Positions 40,665-44,608 of a DNA stretch of 44,608 nucleotides are shown one piece after another. Source of the DNA: a virus. The stretch covers positions 1 through 44,608 of the IMG/VR virus record IMGVR_UViG_3300049846_000400. The stretch is one strand, 5' to 3'. The position numbers were made by a program, and so were the translations under genes. The stretch's first letter is position 1; each line of letters starts with the position of its first letter. Below the pieces are notes generated by a model. The model saw nothing but the letters and a program-made list of their open reading frames with translations. It was not told where the DNA came from and ran no database searches.

Positions 40665-41966
40665 CTATTTGGAATAGCCGTAGCTACCTTGCCAGGAATT
40701 ACCAGCCGACGCCGTAGAAGCCCAGGTGTAACCACCAGAAGCAGCAGCGGAAGCAGCAGATCCAGCACCGCCACGGATGCCAAGGCTTTGCCCTAGATCC
40801 ATCGAGGTTCCATAGGAGCGGCTGTTGATACCGCCAATGGTGCTGTTGGTCATCCCGTAAGCAGCGGCTCCATAACCAGCGCTGCGGTTTGTGAAGTCCT
40901 TATAGTTAGCAATGCCTGCCTGCGCGATCTCTTTTAGTCCAGGAAGACCGCCTCGGTAGGTTTGGTTAGCAGTCGAAGCCTGATAACCGTGGTCCTGAAG
41001 GAAGTCGGGGGTCTCAAAGCTAGTGGTCTTAGGGGCTACAGGCGACTGCGGCTTATAGCTGCTGACACCAGAACCAATCGACAAGCTCTTAGGCATCTGG
41101 TATGTCGTTCCCTTCTGGAAGATCTGATTGGTAATGCCAAGGCTTTGGCCAACGGAGTTCCAGGCGGAGCGCTGTGACGCACCCATCGACTTCCACTTCT
41201 TGGCGTAATCAGCCAATGCTTCAAAATTCGGAGCCCTGGACGCAAAGATGGCGAGTCCGACATCCGACTTGACAGCCTTCGAGTCGGCAATCAGGCCAGC
41301 CACATACTGGATCTTGTCCGTATTGAAGCTCTGAGGACCTCCTTTGATCCCCAGCTTCTTCAGGATCCCATCGAGAGGGTTCGTTCCACTCTGAGTAGAA
41401 GCCGCTGGGGTCGTCGGCTTTGGGGCAGCAGTGGCCTGACCGGTGTAGTGCCTAAACACCTCCGTCGCAGCTTGCATCCGCCTGTCCCAATGGGGGACAC
41501 CAGGACGGAAATAGCCTGTACCTTGTTGAGCAGAGCCAGTGTAGTACTTGGCATAGTCAGCAGGACTACCGGACTTTGGGGCATTTTCAAACACCCTGGT
41601 CCAACCAATCAGGTCTTTGTTCAAGTACTCCTTCGCAAAGTACTCCAGCTGCCATTGAGCACTGTTGGGATCCTTACCGGCTGCTCTAGCGGCAGCAACA
41701 GCTTGGTCATAAGGGCCACGACGTACTCCTGTGTATTGAGAAAGGCCCCGGCCACGACCGGAGCCCTGTTCAACTACATCAAGGTTCTGCAGCCCAGGAC
41801 GGCCTGTCTCGATGATCCAAGAACCAACAAGACCAGCAGCCTGAGCAGGCGTCATCTTGGGAATACGGTTTGCTGTCAACTGTTGGACAGTACCGTCTGT
41901 AAGAGCCTTGAAGATGTAGTCAGTGTTAGGAGTAGCCGCAAACCATCTTCCGGTTTTTGGCGACAT
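40665..41966 (-). CDS. Tail-lysozyme domain protein
   Basis: 433 residues. Residues about 35-180 follow the phage tail-lysozyme family: TPAQAAGLVGSWIIETGRPG, then GRGLSQYTGVRRGPYDQ and WQLEYFAKEYL, ending with DRRMQAATEVFRHY; the Glu in WIIETG is the likely catalytic acid. The C-terminal half is Ser/Gly/Tyr-rich and low in complexity, like a structural or appendage region. Between small and large terminase genes, where T7 has only Rz-type genes. May be a virion-bound muramidase. Confidence 0.8.
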   Translation of the reverse strand: MSPKTGRWFAATPNTDYIFKALTDGTVQQLTANRIPKMTPAQAAGLVGSWIIETGRPGLQNLDVVEQGSGRGRGLSQYTGVRRGPYDQAVAAARAAGKDPNSAQWQLEYFAKEYLNKDLIGWTRVFENAPKSGSPADYAKYYTGSAQQGTGYFRPGVPHWDRRMQAATEVFRHYTGQATAAPKPTTPAASTQSGTNPLDGILKKLGIKGGPQSFNTDKIQYVAGLIADSKAVKSDVGLAIFASRAPNFEALADYAKKWKSMGASQRSAWNSVGQSLGITNQIFQKGTTYQMPKSLSIGSGVSSYKPQSPVAPKTTSFETPDFLQDHGYQASTANQTYRGGLPGLKEIAQAGIANYKDFTNRSAGYGAAAYGMTNSTIGGINSRSYGTSMDLGQSLGIRGGAGSAASAAASGGYTWASTASAGNSWQGSYGYSK

Positions 41967-41971
41967 AACAA

Positions 41972-42196
41972 TCAGTTCTTAACAGAGGTGGCGTAGCCAG
42001 TAGAAGCAACAGCAGTCACGCGGTTGCGACCAACCACGGCGCTAAGAATGTCGAGGACATCGCCGATGGTGCTAGCAGTGGTGATGGCTGCAAGAGCCGT
42101 ATCACCAGTTGCGTCGATTTTGATGCCACGATATTCGGTCTCATCGGCAAAAGCGCCACGGGGCTTAACGGTGGCAGCAAAGACTTGTGCGGTCAT
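41972..42196 (-). CDS. Small MTAQVF paralogue (74 aa)
   Basis: MTAQVFAATVKPRGAFADET onwards, with ATGDTALAAITTASTIGDVL and NRVTAVASTGYATSVKN. Beta-rich, small, late. Shares its first six residues and general form with the 51-aa gene directly upstream. A minor virion or decoration protein is possible given its place near terminase and a structural protein; no family is named. Confidence 0.7.
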   Translation of the reverse strand: MTAQVFAATVKPRGAFADETEYRGIKIDATGDTALAAITTASTIGDVLDILSAVVGRNRVTAVASTGYATSVKN

Positions 42197-42198
42197 GA

Positions 42199-42354
42199 TT
42201 AGTTAGAAACAACGGTTACAGAGGTAGTGCCGTTATGGCGGTAAATCCGTCCCTTGGAATTGCGTGCAGCAAATCGAGAGGCGAAAGTTTTGAGAAGATT
42301 AGTCTTTGGCAGAAACGTAGTCTGCACAGAAGGGCTAAAGACTTGCGCTGTCAT
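42199..42354 (-). CDS. Small MTAQVF paralogue (51 aa)
   Basis: MTAQVFSPSVQTTFLPKTNL to TTSVTVVSN. Starts identically to the downstream 74-aa gene for six codons (ATGACAGCxCAAGTCTTT) and ends with a similar beta-type TSVTVV segment. Two bases separate the genes, suggesting tandem duplication and divergence. Confidence 0.65.
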   Translation of the reverse strand: MTAQVFSPSVQTTFLPKTNLLKTFASRFAARNSKGRIYRHNGTTSVTVVSN

Positions 42355-42358
42355 AAGC

Positions 42359-42625
42359 TTAGGCAAGCTTGGCTTGGATAAATTGATCTACCTGCATTGA
42401 GCCCTTTGCAAGATTGCACTCACGGCAGGCTGTAACGCAGTTAGAGTCAGATGTAGAACCACCCCGTGATCGAGGGCGGACATGGTCGATTGTCAGATTG
42501 CTTGTGCTACCGCAGTAGACACATTGATTCCCGTCTCTGAGCATAATTTGCTGTCTCCATAATCGCTTCGCATCGCTGCTGCGAAACGTAAGGAGCTCGT
42601 GCATCAGGGATCGGGGGGTCTCCAT
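42359..42625 (-). CDS. HNH endonuclease
   Basis: 88 residues with a complete HNH core: CVYCGSTSNLTIDHVRPRSR, then SNCVTACRECNLAKGSM (C-x2-C, DH, N, C-x2-CN). HNH proteins beside terminase genes assist packaging cleavage in several phages; a free-standing homing nuclease is the alternative. Confidence 0.88.
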   Translation of the reverse strand: METPRSLMHELLTFRSSDAKRLWRQQIMLRDGNQCVYCGSTSNLTIDHVRPRSRGGSTSDSNCVTACRECNLAKGSMQVDQFIQAKLA

Positions 42626-42640
42626 GATGAAGAAACATGG

Positions 42641-42919
42641 TTACTTTTTGGTTGACTTACCGTTTGCCCCGTTGCGAGCACGGTTCTTCTTCGGGGATTC
42701 GGCGACGAGCCTTCCGCTCTTTGTGTGCGACATATCAGGGCCGCCTCGACCGTAGATGCCACGCTTACGGCGCTCCGCATTTAGTTCAGAGCGATATTCG
42801 CGATTGGCAGCAGACTTGTTACGCTTACGTTGGGCGGCGTTCTTCTTTGCTCTGGCTTCTGGATTGGCTGCGTAATAGCGAGCACTGCGTCCAGGATTCT
42901 TAGCTCGCTGCGGTGCCAT
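42641..42919 (-). CDS. Basic HNH-like small protein
   Basis: 92 residues, very basic. ARYYAANPEARAKKNAAQRK then LNAERRKRGIYGRGGPDMSH and SPKKNRARN. The D-x-S-H ... N-R-A-R-N ending resembles small phage proteins annotated as HNH-type nucleases, but the usual DH and zinc Cys are lacking, so activity is doubtful. It ends at the terminase small-subunit end of the operon. Confidence 0.7.
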   Translation of the reverse strand: MAPQRAKNPGRSARYYAANPEARAKKNAAQRKRNKSAANREYRSELNAERRKRGIYGRGGPDMSHTKSGRLVAESPKKNRARNGANGKSTKK

Positions 42920-43170
42920 CAGGAGATCTCCTCTTGGACATCCTCAAATGAGAGTTCAGGGATCAGACCAGCAAGACTTGCCAGTGGGCTGTCCTCAACA
43001 GGTAAACCTGTAATGTCATTCTTAGCGAGCCAATCAATGGCGGCGCGTAGATCTGCAGTAGTGGCTTCCCCAGATTGAATACGGGAGATGAGCTCCTTGG
43101 TCAAGAGACCGTGGAGCATTTCAAACATCTCCTCGGTTCCCATTTTGGTTTCAGACTTCTTGCTGGCCAT
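42919..43170 (-). CDS. Terminase small subunit, gp18-like
   Basis: 83 residues (T7 gp18 89). GTEEMFEMLHGLLTKELISR, SGEATTADLRAAIDWLAKND and ITGLPVEDSPL follow the gp18 pattern of a helical domain and an acidic tail. It recognises concatemer DNA and loads the large subunit. Confidence 0.85.
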   Translation of the reverse strand: MASKKSETKMGTEEMFEMLHGLLTKELISRIQSGEATTADLRAAIDWLAKNDITGLPVEDSPLASLAGLIPELSFEDVQEEIS

Positions 43171-43175
43171 GTGCC

Positions 43176-43409
43176 TTACTTACCGAGGGATTCGATTTCT
43201 TCGTAGATGGCAGCGACCTTTGCCTTGATGGCATTGATCTTGTCATCCTCTTTGCGGAACGGGCGCTGGCCGTCGATGATGGTTTTCACAAGACCAGCAA
43301 CGCTATTGTTCTTAAGCTTCTTATTAGATCCAATTACTTCGGAAGCAATAAAAGCCACGAAGAAACCAATGGCCTCATAAGAAAGCTTGACACCAAGAAT
43401 TTCAATCAT
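43176..43409 (-). CDS. Small membrane protein, holin-like
   Basis: 77 residues. MIEILGVKLSYEAIGFFVAF continues a hydrophobic N-terminal segment, then SEVIGSNKKLKNNS and a charged half RPFRKEDDKINAIKAKVAAI. The form is shared by small cyanophage proteins near lysis genes. One membrane segment with a basic/charged C-terminus suits a class III holin or accessory, not proven. Confidence 0.65.
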   Translation of the reverse strand: MIEILGVKLSYEAIGFFVAFIASEVIGSNKKLKNNSVAGLVKTIIDGQRPFRKEDDKINAIKAKVAAIYEEIESLGK

Positions 43410-43651
43410 TGGTCTTTCTCAATAGTTTTAAATATTGCGGTATCAAGCTTGTGCTCAATCCGCTGGATAAGGTTGTAGAGCTGCTCCTGGTAATACCGGT
43501 ACTCTTCCTTAGGCACGTAATCGCGACTAAGGACAAGCTCTACGCGGGTTATTTTTGAGTCCAACTCATTAAGTCGCTTGGCTAGGGCGAACGAAAGACT
43601 TCCAACACCAGTTACAGCACCGATGATTAGGGCTACAATGGATTCAATCAC
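43406..43651 (-). CDS. Small membrane protein with coiled coil
   Basis: 81 residues. Hydrophobic residues 3-20 (ESIVALIIGAVTGVGSLSFA), then a coiled coil LNELDSKITRVELVL and SRDYVPKEEYRYYQEQL, ending IEHKLDTAIFK. A membrane anchor plus extended coil resembles i-spanin (Rz-like) or holin-type proteins. Overlaps the next gene by four bases. Confidence 0.65.
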   Translation of the reverse strand: MIESIVALIIGAVTGVGSLSFALAKRLNELDSKITRVELVLSRDYVPKEEYRYYQEQLYNLIQRIEHKLDTAIFKTIEKDQ

Positions 43652-43653
43652 TG

Positions 43654-44322
43654 TTAACTAAGTGAACAGGTGAGATACCACCCGGTGCCCTTGCCTTCGA
43701 CCTCCCAGCGGGGCAACCAATTCTTACGGCTGTAGCCAACTGCCCGTCCGCCGTTATTGGATACGTACCCGCCAGAGGCAAGGGACGCCTCTCCATTCGG
43801 ATCGTGAAATACGAAGTGGGTGGGTGTATATCCAATGACGACCGACCAGTGCCCCCCTCCTGTGGGACTCGTCACAGGACCTTTGTGTAGCCAGCCAACA
43901 GCTACGGGAGTACCAGAATCAATCAGACGCTCTAGATCAGCAGCATCACCGTCGCTTCGGAATGAAGGCTTGAGGCCCAGCTTCGTAAGAGCTCCAAGCT
44001 GAGCGCCCAGATCTGTTGAATCTCCGAAGTTCTTGCGTATCAGGTTGTACTGATCGTCTGACTTGACCTTGCCATAAAAGGCGCTGAGCATTGCACAGGA
44101 AGAGCTAAAGCATTCCCTGTAACCAGTGCCTGAAAGATTATCATTCTGAGAGAAATATGGCACCTTGAGAGGATTGGCCCCAGGAGGCTTCTGCGCAGCC
44201 CTGTAAGCCGTTTTAAAACACTCAAGCGTGTCTTTACCTATCCGAGCCTCCAAAGCATCCCAGGCGGCCTTCTGGTGGGGCTCGGATTTATAATATTTTG
44301 CCGCATCAGATAAGAAACTCAC
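43654..44322 (-). CDS. C39-like cysteine peptidase/endolysin candidate
   Basis: 222 residues. N-terminal helical module (AAWDALEARIGKDTLECFKT), then a papain-like C39_2-type domain: VPYFSQNDN, GYRECFSSSCAMLSAFYG with candidate nucleophile Cys, GGGHWSVVIGYT with His, and HDPNGEA supplying Asp/Asn. No signal peptide. Its place before holin-like genes suggests it cleaves peptidoglycan peptides at lysis; a virion role is the alternative. Confidence 0.82.
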   Translation of the reverse strand: MSFLSDAAKYYKSEPHQKAAWDALEARIGKDTLECFKTAYRAAQKPPGANPLKVPYFSQNDNLSGTGYRECFSSSCAMLSAFYGKVKSDDQYNLIRKNFGDSTDLGAQLGALTKLGLKPSFRSDGDAADLERLIDSGTPVAVGWLHKGPVTSPTGGGHWSVVIGYTPTHFVFHDPNGEASLASGGYVSNNGGRAVGYSRKNWLPRWEVEGKGTGWYLTCSLS

Positions 44323-44332
44323 TAGATGCTAG

Positions 44333-44363
44333 ATAAAAGAAAAGGCACCCTTTTTGAGTGCCT
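44333..44363 (-). terminator. Terminator ahead of lysis/packaging genes
   Basis: Minus strand AGGCACTC pairs with GGGTGCCT (one G-U) around AAAAA, followed by TTTTCTTTT. It starts right at the stop of the preceding gene and separates the structural genes from the lysis set. Confidence 0.88.
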
Positions 44364-44608
44364 CTATTGGATAGGTTCTTCCAGAGGTTCTTCTGGAGGG
44401 CTGGGTTCCGGCAGCGGGGTCAGATCCGGCGGAGGTGCAACGAACACGTCGTTTACCTCGTCGTAAGTGTCGCCAGGGCCGGCGTACTTGCCACGGATGC
44501 GGCCGTTGTAGCTGGTCTGTACCCATCGACTATCGGCACCGTACAGCGATTTGCAGAAGGCAATACCCGCTGCTTCGGATTCATTGCCGTCTGGATCAAG
44601 GCACTCGG
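44364..44608 (-). CDS. Small cyanophage structural-type protein (5' end beyond window)
   Basis: The last 81 codons of a gene that begins outside the window. ECLDPDGNESEAAGIAFCKS, YGADSRWVQTSYNGRIRGKY and AGPGDTYDEVNDVFV match a protein family found in many cyanophages near tail genes; the C-terminus is Pro/Glu-rich (PEPSPPEEPLEEPIQ). Family members usually have about 20 more N-terminal residues. Function not established. Confidence 0.75.
   Translation of the reverse strand, partial: ECLDPDGNESEAAGIAFCKSLYGADSRWVQTSYNGRIRGKYAGPGDTYDEVNDVFVAPPPDLTPLPEPSPPEEPLEEPIQ

Noticed and set aside
40665-41966. Homology between terminase and the lysozyme gene because both start MSPKT
   Set aside because: Similarity stops after five residues and is likely chance.
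1-44608. CRISPR array, insertion sequences, or photosynthesis genes
   Set aside because: No regularly spaced repeats, no transposase, and no psbA/hli-like frame were seen on either strand.

Overview
The window is most of the genome of a T7-like podovirus, and essentially every gene lies on the minus strand, so transcription runs from high to low coordinates. It points to a marine Synechococcus/Prochlorococcus host: T7 gene order combined with a class II (B12-dependent) ribonucleotide reductase, ThyX, a MazG-like protein, a tyrosine integrase next to a leucine-tRNA fragment, small proteins of cyanophage type, and GC content close to 50% or slightly above. No photosynthesis gene (psbA, hli), talC or psb-like gene is seen. 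The nearest described relatives by layout would be P60/Syn5/P-SSP7-type cyanopodoviruses; this is inference from memory of those genomes.

Reading in the direction of transcription: (1) 44.6-40.6 kb, end of the late region: the 3' part of a small virion-type protein, a terminator, a C39-like peptidase, two small membrane proteins (holin/spanin-like), a gp18-like small terminase, two HNH-type proteins, a pair of small paralogues beginning MTAQVF, a tail-lysozyme protein, then (40.6-38.9) the large terminase. (2) 38.9-38.6: three strong hairpins, the last one terminator-like. (3) 38.6-33.6: an early region of about fifteen small genes, including a ribbon-helix-helix protein, an HhH-glycosylase-like protein, a MarR-like protein and a secreted protein. 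The gaps between these genes hold repeated structured elements, two of which look like tRNAs reduced to acceptor stem plus T arm. (4) 33.6-32.5: integrase, a 42-bp tRNA-Leu 5' half (putative attP) and a terminator. (5) 32.5-24.1: RNA polymerase, SSB (gp2.5), endonuclease I (gp3), two 47-aa proteins, primase-helicase (gp4), a thioredoxin-fold protein, DNA polymerase (gp5), endonuclease VII, exonuclease (gp6). (6) 24.1-19.7: small proteins, a 200-bp regulatory gap with a terminator and dyads, then the nucleotide-synthesis genes DUF3310, MazG-like, ThyX, a small protein and RNR. (7) 19.9-1: virion genes in T7 order: two coiled-coil/low-complexity proteins, portal, a small overlapping gene, scaffold, capsid plus terminator, gp11, gp12, gp13, gp14, gp15 (with a lysozyme domain), gp16 (with a degenerate M23 domain) and the tail fibre, which runs off the left edge.

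The genes describe a lytic T7 programme: host-polymerase early transcription, a phage RNAP, a replisome built on gp2.5/gp4/gp5, nucleotides scavenged by exonuclease and reduced by RNR, and headful-type terminase packaging. A plausible lysogeny module (integrase, MarR-like regulator, attP) sits immediately upstream of the RNA polymerase. The most unusual content is the set of intergenic RNA-like elements at 35.6-38.2 kb and the layout of attP, terminator and RNAP.
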